Below, piece by piece: positions 1 to 5,041 of a stretch of DNA of 5,621 nt (within the stretch, counting starts at the first letter, position 1; each line of letters opens with the position of its first letter). A program made the position numbers and the translations under genes. Origin of the DNA: Flavipsychrobacter stenotrophus (lineage in GTDB: Bacteria > Bacteroidota > Bacteroidia > Chitinophagales > Chitinophagaceae); contig CANCOG010000352.1 in assembly GCA_947379685.1 (NCBI GenBank), positions 1-5,621 of the forward strand. Reading direction: 5' to 3'. The notes under the pieces were generated by a model. That model was not told the origin of the DNA. It worked only from the letters and a program-made list of their open reading frames with translations, and ran no database searches.

Positions 1-140
1 CTGAAGTGGAGGAACTGGTGGAGCCAGGGGAACTGGACCCTAATTACATTCATACTCCTGGTATTTATGTGCACCGTATTTTCCAGGGTGTTAATTATGA
101 AAAAAGGATAGAGCAGCGGACTGTGCGGCCGCGTAATTAA
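1..140 (+). CDS. scoA: 3-oxoacid CoA-transferase subunit A, C-terminal end (5' part outside window)
   Basis: This is the last 45 codons plus a TAA stop (138-140), read in the frame starting at base 3. The fragment reads EVEELVEPGELDP, then HTPGIYVHRI, then a basic tail with YEKRIEQRTVR. This arrangement (acidic EVEE-VE-GELDP, an HTPGIYV box, then EKRIE-RTVR) is characteristic of the C-terminus of the alpha subunit of succinyl-CoA:acetoacetate CoA-transferase (AtoD/ScoA family, COG1788). The enzyme transfers CoA between succinyl-CoA and acetoacetate in the cytoplasm. The alpha subunit carries part of the CoA-binding site and works only with the beta subunit, which is encoded next on the same strand. 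The gap to that gene is 132 nt, wider than usual for a pair normally co-transcribed with little spacing, and it contains repeat sequence. The N-terminal part of the protein is not in the window, so completeness cannot be judged. Confidence 0.9.
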   Translation, partial: EVEELVEPGELDPNYIHTPGIYVHRIFQGVNYEKRIEQRTVRPRN

Positions 141-144
141 GTTT

Positions 145-209
145 CACGCAAAGTTCGCAAAGGGGGGCGCAAAGCCTATTAAATCAACCGGTTTTGTGAG
201 TGAGCAAAG
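145..209. repeat. degenerate CGCAAAG repeat cluster between the CoA-transferase subunit genes
   Basis: Three exact copies of CGCAAAG lie at 147-153, 156-162 and 168-174. A fourth, shorter copy (GCAAAG) lies at 204-209. The first two are 9 nt apart and the third is 12 nt further on, with a run of six G in between. From memory, short direct repeats of this CACGCAAAG / TTCGCAAAG type are scattered through intergenic regions of many Bacteroidota. That recollection cannot be tested here, and no function is known to me. The tract begins only 4 nt after the subunit A stop codon. Confidence 0.6.
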
Positions 210-253
210 CGCATTAAGGGCAAAATCGGCATCATTTTTTACAATTAAAATTT

Positions 254-265
254 TCCCGAAAGGGA
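254..265 (+). promoter_or_regulatory. ribosome-binding region of scoB inside a small GNRA hairpin
   Basis: The purine stretch AAAGGGA (259-265) ends 7 nt before the ATG at 273, a workable position for a weak Shine-Dalgarno site. The same bases form the right half of the inverted repeat TCCC-GAAA-GGGA (254-265), a four-pair stem closed by a GAAA tetraloop of the GNRA type. The site may therefore be partly masked in the mRNA. Bacteroidota often initiate without a Shine-Dalgarno sequence, so its importance is uncertain. Confidence 0.4.
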
Positions 266-272
266 TTTATAT

Positions 273-929
273 ATGGCACTGAATAAGGAGCAAATAGCAC
301 GCCGTATTGCACAGGAGTTGCAGGATGGCTTTTATGTTAACCTGGGGATAGGTATCCCGACACTGGTGGCAAATTATATCCCTGAGGGGATCAGTGTTGT
401 TCTACAGAGTGAGAACGGTCTGTTGGGTATGGGGCCCTTCCCGTTGGAAGGGGAGGAAGACCCGGACCTGATCAACGCGGGCAAACAAACGATCACTACC
501 CTGCCGGGCTCTGCATTTTTTGACAGCGCCATGAGCTTTGGGATGATTCGTGCAGGTAAGGTACACCTGACGGTTCTTGGTGCCATGGAGGTAGCTGACA
601 ATGGTGATATCGCCAACTGGAAGATACCCAAGAAAATGGTGAAGGGTATGGGTGGTGCCATGGACCTGGTAGCGGCGGCAAAAAACATTATTGTTGCCAT
701 GCAGCATACCAACCCCAAGGGCGAAAGTAAATTATTACCGCAGTGCTCGCTCCCGCTTACCGGGGTGGGCTGTGTGCGTAAAATAGTGAGTGACCTTGGT
801 GTGTTTGATATAACACCCGATGGGTTCCGCTGTATAGAATATGCCCCTGGCGTAACTATTGATGAAATTAAGGCTAAGACTGCAGGCAGGCTGGTGATAG
901 CTGACGATGTGAAGGAAATGGTGGTTTAG
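273..929 (+). CDS. scoB: 3-oxoacid CoA-transferase subunit B
   Basis: A complete 218-residue beta subunit of a succinyl-CoA:3-ketoacid (acetoacetate) CoA-transferase (AtoA/ScoB family, COG2057), of normal length for the family. It shows the GIGIP loop at residues 25-29, the active-site signature QSENG at 45-49 whose Glu47 is the expected nucleophile forming the glutamyl-CoA thioester, and the conserved GMGGAMDLV segment at 125-133. With subunit A just upstream it forms the soluble cytoplasmic enzyme that interconverts succinyl-CoA plus acetoacetate with succinate plus acetoacetyl-CoA, used in acetoacetate, ketone-body or ketogenic amino-acid breakdown. The ATG at 273 is chosen because the N-terminus MALNKEQIARRIA aligns with family starts and a weak AAAGGGA site lies 7 nt upstream. 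No promoter of its own is evident, so co-transcription with scoA is inferred. The exact acyl substrate (acetoacetate, butyrate or another) cannot be told from sequence. Confidence 0.95.
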   Translation: MALNKEQIARRIAQELQDGFYVNLGIGIPTLVANYIPEGISVVLQSENGLLGMGPFPLEGEEDPDLINAGKQTITTLPGSAFFDSAMSFGMIRAGKVHLTVLGAMEVADNGDIANWKIPKKMVKGMGGAMDLVAAAKNIIVAMQHTNPKGESKLLPQCSLPLTGVGCVRKIVSDLGVFDITPDGFRCIEYAPGVTIDEIKAKTAGRLVIADDVKEMVV

Positions 930-948
930 TCTCTTCTATGATACTATG

Positions 949-986
949 GCCCCGCAGTAGATAATTTCAGCTGCGGGGCTTTTTTT
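949..986 (+). terminator. intrinsic terminator after scoB
   Basis: A perfect 9-bp GC-rich stem, GCCCCGCAG (949-957) with CTGCGGGGC (971-979), has a 13-nt loop and is followed at once by seven T (980-986). It starts 20 nt after the scoB stop codon. This is a textbook rho-independent terminator and ends the CoA-transferase transcript. Confidence 0.93.
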
Positions 987-1083
987 GCCAACTGCCCTTG
1001 GTTGACTTGAGATCAAATTGGGATAAGCAATCGAACTAAGAACGGTGTTTCTTTCTTCTGCGCTGTTGATATATAACATTTTT

Positions 1084-1100
1084 GGACGAGCTGCTCGTTC
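1084..1100. promoter_or_regulatory. dyad-symmetric site, possible operator
   Basis: ACGAGC (1086-1091) and GCTCGT (1093-1098) form a perfect 6-bp inverted repeat around a single central T. It extends by a G/T pair (1085/1099) and a G/C pair (1084/1100). It lies about 95 nt upstream of the VWA-protein start, in an otherwise featureless 200-nt gap. The shape fits a binding site for a dimeric regulator, but no regulator is known and a chance origin is possible. Confidence 0.3.
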
Positions 1101-1158
1101 GCCAACCCAAATAATCTGAAGTTTTAAGCGCGCTACACTACTTTCACATTTCTAAAAG

Positions 1159-1188
1159 TTTTCTATTCCCTACATTCCACTATATTTG
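1159..1188 (+). promoter_or_regulatory. Bacteroidota-type promoter of the VWA-protein gene (TATATTTG -7 box)
   Basis: TATATTTG (1181-1188) matches the Bacteroidota -7 consensus TAnnTTTG exactly. The -33 box is poor: the nearest candidate is TTTT at 1159-1162, 18 nt upstream, instead of TTTG. Transcription would be expected to begin a few bases after the box, at about 1192-1195, which coincides with the GTG start codon at 1193. Confidence 0.6.
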
Positions 1189-1192
1189 TCTG

Positions 1193-3223
1193 GTGAGTTT
1201 TCTATATCCGCTTTTTCTTACGGCTGGTGCCGCGTTAGCCATACCTGTACTGATACATCTGTTTAACCTGCGTAAGTACAAGGTGGTGTTGTTCCCGCAT
1301 ACGCGGTTCCTGAAAAATATTCAGCTCAATAGCCGCAAGCAGTCGCAGGTGAGGTATAAGGCGCTGCTGGCTATGCGCCTGTTGTTCCTGGCATTCCTTA
1401 TCCTGGCATTTGCGCAGCCATTTTTTAATAATAATAACAAACAAAATACAGGCAATAAACTGCAGCTTATTTATGTGGATAATTCCTGGAGCATGAGCGT
1501 AAAAAAGGGTGCCCGCACTATGCTGGACCTTGCGAAGGAGAACGCCGCCCGCCAGATAAAATATGCAGCACCAGGTACACGATTTTTACTGTTGACCAAT
1601 GACAAACCTACAAGTTACAGATCAGAACCAGCAGACAAGGTATTTGCGCAGGTAAATGCGCTTGATTTCACTTCTGCTACCAAGACAGTGGCACAGGTTG
1701 TGGCTGTGGCTCAGAGTATGGTACAGAACGAAGGTGTTGCCGGTGGCGACCTTTATTATTATTCCGATTTCCAGGAAAGTTCCTTCCCTATCCAGCCTGA
1801 TAAGGCCTTAATGAAGAACATTACCTTCTATGGCTTGCCAGTTCAGGCTGAAGAGGTGCAGGATGTTTACATTGACACTGCCTACCTGGCAATTCCAGTA
1901 TTACAGACTGGTAAGAATAATAACCTTGTAGTACACACACGCCTTGGCGGCAAGCAGGTAAAAGAGGCGGTGGTTTTGCAACTTATGGTGAATGGCCAGG
2001 TGAAAAGTGCAGCCACGCTCAACTTTACGGATAAAAAGGAAAGTATTGATACCTTGAGTTTTCAGGTGAACGATGCGAACTGGCAGCAGGTGCAGCTTAC
2101 GCTCAACGATGCGGTTGTAAAATTTGATGATACATTCCGGATATCGGCCAGAAGTTCTTCAAATCTTGCTATCCTTGTACTCAACGAGGGGCAGCCTAAC
2201 CCTTATCTGCAGGCAGCTTTCAGGGCCTATAATGGTTTCAGGCTGAACCAACTGGATGCTATCACTGCTCCTAAAGAATGGAATAATTATAACCTGGTGA
2301 TATTGAACGGGATCACCCGTATTGACGAGAACCTGGGTAAGGGTATTAATGAAGCGCTCCAACAAGGGCAAAGTATTTGCATTTTTCCGGGTAAGACTGC
2401 AAATTTTGCGGCTATTAACGATGGTTTAAAGCAAGTGGGTGATATTCATATCAGTGCACTTGATTCGGCGAGCCAGACTGCCAGCAACCTGCAACAGGGC
2501 AGCGCACTGGTAAAAGACCTTTTTGAAAAAATACCAGATAATGTTCAGTTGCCCGTTGCAAACTGGCATTACAGCATTAGTGCAGGGTTGAATGCCAATC
2601 AGCAGTCGGTACTTAGCTTCCGGAACGGAGATCCTTTACTGGCAAGGTATACGCCATCAAGAGGACAATTGTATATCTGTGCTACATCGGCCGATCTGTC
2701 TGCCGGGAATTTCCCTGGCAGCTACTTCTTTGCTCCTTTTTTGTACCAAATGGCTATGCAGAGCAGCAGCAGTAATATCTATGCAGTGACCGCAGGTGCC
2801 CAGCAGCCCATTTTCCTGCCAATGACCAATGTATCAGAACGCAACACGATGCACTTGTATGCGGCGGGGATTGACGTAATACCTCCGCAACGACCTAATG
2901 GGGCAGGGCTTGATGTATTTGTGGACCAGGCAGTACAACAGTCGGGGTTTTATGAATTGGCTGCACCGACGGGAGATACCACGCTGGTGGCTGTTAATCA
3001 GGACAAAGTAGAATCGCAACTTGCGTATAAGGACATAGGCGCGTTGAAAAAAGAATGGAGTGGTGATAATATTAAATGGCCCGACATGACGCGCGGCGGC
3101 AACCTAAAGGACGCATCGGGTGGTGAATTTCCGTTGTGGAAAGTATGTGTCATCCTTGCCCTGATCATGCTGGGTGTCGAGACCTGGCTATTGGCAAGGT
3201 TACCAAAAGTGGCGGGTGCATAG
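1193..3223 (+). CDS. BatA-type N-terminal domain protein with VWA domain, membrane anchored
   Basis: A 676-residue protein of the Bacteroidota family that shares its N-terminus with the aerotolerance protein BatA. Two membrane segments come first (about residues 4-24 and 58-77), starting with the family's characteristic MSFLYP and containing IPVLIHLFNLRKYK. A von Willebrand A-like domain follows from about residue 90. It has an intact metal-binding DxSxS motif (D96, S98, S100 in DNSWS) and a later YSDFQ strand with D192. Residues 230-320 look like a beta-sandwich. Residues 323-400 resemble the Rossmann-like fold of glutamine-amidotransferase relatives, without an obvious catalytic triad. A last membrane segment spans about 648-670, leaving a short tail. 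Most of the protein is thus likely held between two membrane anchors, probably on the periplasmic side. Its function is unknown: no batB-E or MoxR-type ATPase genes lie beside it, so a role in aerotolerance should not be assumed. The GTG start at 1193 is fixed by the MSFLYP motif. No Shine-Dalgarno sequence precedes it. Confidence 0.9.
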   Translation: MSFLYPLFLTAGAALAIPVLIHLFNLRKYKVVLFPHTRFLKNIQLNSRKQSQVRYKALLAMRLLFLAFLILAFAQPFFNNNNKQNTGNKLQLIYVDNSWSMSVKKGARTMLDLAKENAARQIKYAAPGTRFLLLTNDKPTSYRSEPADKVFAQVNALDFTSATKTVAQVVAVAQSMVQNEGVAGGDLYYYSDFQESSFPIQPDKALMKNITFYGLPVQAEEVQDVYIDTAYLAIPVLQTGKNNNLVVHTRLGGKQVKEAVVLQLMVNGQVKSAATLNFTDKKESIDTLSFQVNDANWQQVQLTLNDAVVKFDDTFRISARSSSNLAILVLNEGQPNPYLQAAFRAYNGFRLNQLDAITAPKEWNNYNLVILNGITRIDENLGKGINEALQQGQSICIFPGKTANFAAINDGLKQVGDIHISALDSASQTASNLQQGSALVKDLFEKIPDNVQLPVANWHYSISAGLNANQQSVLSFRNGDPLLARYTPSRGQLYICATSADLSAGNFPGSYFFAPFLYQMAMQSSSSNIYAVTAGAQQPIFLPMTNVSERNTMHLYAAGIDVIPPQRPNGAGLDVFVDQAVQQSGFYELAAPTGDTTLVAVNQDKVESQLAYKDIGALKKEWSGDNIKWPDMTRGGNLKDASGGEFPLWKVCVILALIMLGVETWLLARLPKVAGA

Positions 3224-3239
3224 TGGAATTGTAAGTCAC

Positions 3240-3339
3240 CTTAACCGCAGAATAATTTAGCCGTTCGTTGTGATGGCATTGGGGAAATAACTTAACCGCA
3301 GCGTAGCACGGAGTTAGGCGCAGAGTTCCACAGAGTTTT
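3240..3339. repeat. degenerate CGCAGAGTT repeat tract with duplicated CTTAACCGCAG
   Basis: CTTAACCGCAG occurs exactly at 3240-3250 and again at 3291-3301. The second copy leads into three degenerate units of 11-12 nt: GCACGGAGTTAG (3306-3317), GCGCAGAGTTC (3318-3328) and CACAGAGTTTT (3329-3339). From memory, the complementary form (ACTCTGTG, AACTCTGCG, then CTGCGGTTAAG) belongs to a short interspersed repeat type common between genes in Bacteroidota and some other phyla. No coding potential or protein match is evident. Confidence 0.6.
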
Positions 3340-3370
3340 GGTGAGGTTGGAGTTTGGCAGATTGCGCAAA

Positions 3371-3410
3371 GTGGCCGCTATTTCAGGATATTGTGGAAAT
3401 AGCTTACCAC
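3371..3410. repeat. imperfect inverted repeat (12 pairs with internal loop)
   Basis: GTGG (3371-3374) and GCTATTTC (3377-3384) face GAAATAGC (3396-3403) and CCAC (3407-3410). This gives 8 + 4 perfect pairs with a CC/TTA internal loop and an 11-nt apical loop. It could fold in RNA as part of the 3' untranslated region of the VWA gene, or be the footprint of a small repeat element. A second helix, TTACC (3404-3408) with GGTAA (3418-3422), overlaps its right arm, so the two cannot form together. No T-run follows, so it is not a standard terminator. Confidence 0.5.
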
Positions 3411-3473
3411 TGCTTGCGGTAATGGGAGACTCAAGGGTAATACCATCGACTTAACGAGATTTTCTTTGTGCTC

Positions 3474-3491
3474 CTGTCTGTAGGCAGACAG
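3474..3491. repeat. perfect 7-bp hairpin
   Basis: CTGTCTG (3474-3480) and CAGACAG (3485-3491) pair perfectly around a TAGG loop, followed by only three T. It is too weak in its T-run to call a terminator with confidence. It may contribute to ending + strand transcription from the VWA gene or be a dispersed palindromic repeat. Confidence 0.4.
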
Positions 3492-3553
3492 TTTGACGCG
3501 AAACCTTAAGCCAATGATATTGGGCGTATGGTGAACTGAGGCTGTTATGTCTC

Positions 3554-3581
3554 AAAAACCTGAACCCCAAACTTCGGGAGG
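3554..3581 (-). terminator. weak candidate terminator of the desaturase gene
   Basis: On the - strand, CCT (3581-3579) and CCC (3578-3576) can pair with GGG (3567-3565) and AGG (3561-3559), with a GAA/TTC bulge, followed by five T (3558-3554). It lies about 40 nt beyond the desaturase stop codon, the right place for a terminator. The stem is short and interrupted, so this is tentative. Confidence 0.3.
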
Positions 3582-3619
3582 TACCTGTACTATAAAATCA
3601 AAAACACCGGACTATGTAA

Positions 3620-4732
3620 CTATCCGTATTTGAATGGTTTTGCAAGTACATATTGATCGGCTGAAGGTTTTTGACCAAGGCTTCTCATAAAACGGTAGTG
3701 GGAAGCAATTGCTGCAAACATTGTTGGCATGGAGTGGTATTCAATATTGAACTCTTTGCACTTTTGCTCAACTATCTTGCTTACTGCAGGGTAATGAACA
3801 TGACTGATACGAGGGAAAAGGTGATGTTCTACCTGGAAATTAAGACCACCAACAAACCATGAAATTGCCTTGCTTTTTGGGGCAAAATTAGCGGTTGTTT
3901 TTATCTGGTGGATAGCCCATTCATTTTCAATGATCTTATCGTCGCCGCTGATGACCTCAAATTCGGTTTCTTCAACCACATGCGCTAACTGAAACACAAC
4001 GGATAACGAAAGACCCAGTGCCATATGCATTGCTAAAAACCCTACAGCCCAAGGGCCCCAACCTACTATTGCAACCGGGATAGCGATATAGAACACAATG
4101 TATAATAGCTTGCTTACCCAAAATATGAGATGTTCGCGGGTGTCCATTGCCCGAAGCTCTGTGGTATAGATTTTCTTTGTACCGTACTTCACCATATCAA
4201 TAACAAACACCCACAGGAAAGAACTGAGCGCATATACCAACCACAGATAAATATGCTGTAACCGATGTGCTGGTTTCCATACCTGGGTTTGGCATTGACG
4301 AATAACCGGACTTTTAGCAATATCATCATCTATACCGTCTACATTGGTGTATGTATGGTGAATGATATTGTGTTTTTGCTTCCAGATAAATGCGTTGCCG
4401 CCAAGTGCGTTCAAAGTGAGCCCCAGCAGTTCATTAACCCACTTTTTCGTGGAGTAGCTGCCATGGCAGGCGTCATGCATGATATTAAACCCGATACCAG
4501 ACAGCGTGAAACCTAAGGCTGCGCACAATGCTATTGCGGCAATAGTAGGGAAATGCATGGTGAGCAATGCGACATAAATACCGATAGCAACCGGGACGAG
4601 TATTATTGTTTTTAAATACAGTTTCCAGTTACCTGTCTTCTCTATTCCGTTTTTTATAAAATAGTTATCTACATCCGCCTTTAATGCCTGAAAGAACACG
4701 GCGTTTCTGTTATTATAAGTGAGCTTTGCCAT
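3620..4732 (-). CDS. membrane fatty-acid (acyl-CoA/acyl-lipid) desaturase, front-end type
   Basis: A 370-residue integral membrane desaturase (FA_desaturase family, COG3239). Numbered from the chosen start, the three di-iron histidine boxes are all present: HDACH at 86-90, HNIIHH at 121-126 and QVEHH at 300-304. There is an extra conserved-looking histidine at 251 in LAHVVEE. Hydrophobic stretches lie around residues 39-80, 160-180 and 205-247. Q in place of H at the start of the third box is typical of front-end (delta-5/delta-6-like) desaturases, but the cytochrome b5 domain of eukaryotic relatives is absent, as usual in bacteria, so a separate electron donor is needed. The protein inserts a double bond into long acyl chains, probably adjusting membrane fluidity; regiospecificity cannot be read from sequence. 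The reading frame is open to an ATG at 4768, but I place the start at 4732: MAKLTYNNRNAVFF is family-like, and a TAATTTTG promoter box (4744-4751) lies inside the 12-codon extension. Confidence 0.93.
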   Translation of the reverse strand: MAKLTYNNRNAVFFQALKADVDNYFIKNGIEKTGNWKLYLKTIILVPVAIGIYVALLTMHFPTIAAIALCAALGFTLSGIGFNIMHDACHGSYSTKKWVNELLGLTLNALGGNAFIWKQKHNIIHHTYTNVDGIDDDIAKSPVIRQCQTQVWKPAHRLQHIYLWLVYALSSFLWVFVIDMVKYGTKKIYTTELRAMDTREHLIFWVSKLLYIVFYIAIPVAIVGWGPWAVGFLAMHMALGLSLSVVFQLAHVVEETEFEVISGDDKIIENEWAIHQIKTTANFAPKSKAISWFVGGLNFQVEHHLFPRISHVHYPAVSKIVEQKCKEFNIEYHSMPTMFAAIASHYRFMRSLGQKPSADQYVLAKPFKYG

Positions 4733-4743
4733 ACGATAAAGGA

Positions 4744-4751
4744 CAAAATTA
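4744..4751 (-). promoter_or_regulatory. -7 box of the desaturase promoter
   Basis: On the - strand these bases read TAATTTTG, an exact match to the Bacteroidota -7 consensus TAnnTTTG. The box ends 11 nt before the ATG at 4732, so the leader would be only about 5-7 nt with no Shine-Dalgarno sequence. No good TTTG -33 box is found at the expected distance, which lowers confidence. Confidence 0.45.
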
Positions 4752-4797
4752 ACCAAAAAAACTTGCATTAATAGTTAAGATTGCAATGAACAGGCGC

Positions 4798-4829
4798 AAA
4801 AAAAGTGCTCTAAAAAAAAGTCTAAAAAA
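4798..4829 (+). promoter_or_regulatory. A-tract upstream element of the tRNA-Asp promoter
   Basis: Three runs of A (4798-4804, 4812-4819 and 4824-4829; 7, 8 and 6 bases) sit directly upstream of the -33 box at 4832. The centres are about 14 and 11 nt apart, roughly one helical turn. Such tracts upstream of stable-RNA promoters often act as UP-like elements or bend the DNA. The role here is inferred from position. Confidence 0.45.
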
Positions 4830-4831
4830 TA

Positions 4832-4864
4832 TTTGCAAGAACCAAAGAAATGTACTTATCTTTG
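4832..4864 (+). promoter_or_regulatory. consensus Bacteroidota promoter of the tRNA-Asp gene
   Basis: TTTG (4832-4835) and TATCTTTG (4857-4864) match both halves of the Bacteroidota promoter consensus TTTG / TAnnTTTG, with a 21-nt spacer. The -7 box is followed by CACCCC. Expected transcription start is about 4869-4871, giving a leader of about 44 nt before the mature tRNA. Confidence 0.8.
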
Positions 4865-4880
4865 CACCCCAATAACGAAG

Positions 4881-4908
4881 GAACGGGCATTATTCCTGTT
4901 CATTTTTT
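4881..4908 (+). terminator. terminator-like hairpin in the tRNA leader
   Basis: GAACGGG (4881-4887) pairs with CCTGTTC (4895-4901) over seven pairs including one G-U, with a 7-nt loop. One A and six T (4903-4908) follow. The structure lies after the promoter and just before the tRNA 5' end (4914). It has the form of an intrinsic terminator or attenuator, but the stem is modest and it may instead act in precursor processing. Confidence 0.4.
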
Positions 4909-4913
4909 AAGAA

Positions 4914-4987
4914 GGATTGGTAGTTCAGTTGGTTAGAATGCCGCCCTGTCACGGCGGAGGTCGCGGGTTCGAGTCCCGTCCAGTCCG
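4914..4987 (+). tRNA. tRNA-Asp (GTC anticodon)
   Basis: A complete 74-nt cloverleaf carrying aspartate to GAU/GAC codons. The acceptor stem GGATTGG (4914-4920) pairs with CCAGTCC (4980-4986), with one T-G wobble. The anticodon stem is CCGCC/GGCGG (4941-4945 and 4953-4957) around the loop CTGTCAC, with GTC at 4948-4950. The T arm contains GGTTCGAGTCC. The discriminator base is G (4987), as expected for recognition by aspartyl-tRNA synthetase. CCA is not encoded (the next bases are CAA), so it must be added by nucleotidyltransferase. The gene stands alone, with its own promoter and terminator, and is divergent from the desaturase gene. Confidence 0.97.
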
Positions 4988-5000
4988 CAAATAATCTCGT

Positions 5001-5040
5001 AAAGCGCTGCAAATCAATCATTTGCAGCGCTTTCTTTTTT
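5001..5040 (+). terminator. intrinsic terminator after tRNA-Asp
   Basis: A perfect 14-bp stem, AAAGCGCTGCAAAT (5001-5014) with ATTTGCAGCGCTTT (5020-5033), has a 5-nt loop and is followed by C and six T (5035-5040). It begins 13 nt after the tRNA discriminator base. This very strong rho-independent terminator makes the tRNA transcript monocistronic. Confidence 0.95.
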
Positions 5041-5041
5041 G

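Larger units (their letters stand above)
3224..3619. other. gene-free convergent intergenic region with repeats and inverted repeats
   Basis: This 396-nt stretch separates the 3' ends of the VWA-protein gene (+) and the desaturase gene (-). I find no credible gene in it on either strand, and no strong terminator directly after the VWA stop codon. It holds two copies of CTTAACCGCAG, a degenerate CRCRGAGTT repeat tract, a large imperfect hairpin, a 7-bp hairpin and a weak terminator-like structure for the opposite strand; each is listed separately. A small palindrome CCAATGATATTGG lies at 3511-3523. Repeat debris plus overlapping 3' untranslated regions is the simplest reading. Confidence 0.75.

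Noticed and set aside
374..718. Long - strand reading frames (up to 114 codons) opposite the CoA-transferase subunit B gene.
   Set aside because: The + strand frame encodes a complete, motif-bearing enzyme. The opposite frames are shadows of its codon usage, with no start signals or family features.
1127..1134. The palindrome AGCGCGCT upstream of the VWA-protein gene.
   Set aside because: An 8-bp palindrome is expected by chance several times in a window this size, and nothing around it supports a site.
3547..3633. A 28-codon + strand reading frame starting ATG at 3547 and running into the 3' end of the desaturase gene.
   Set aside because: It has no promoter box or ribosome-binding site, overlaps an opposite-strand gene, and shows no recognisable signal or membrane segment. 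It is most likely chance.
4265..4516. An 83-codon + strand reading frame inside the desaturase gene.
   Set aside because: It runs antisense to a desaturase with all three histidine boxes and has no independent coding evidence.
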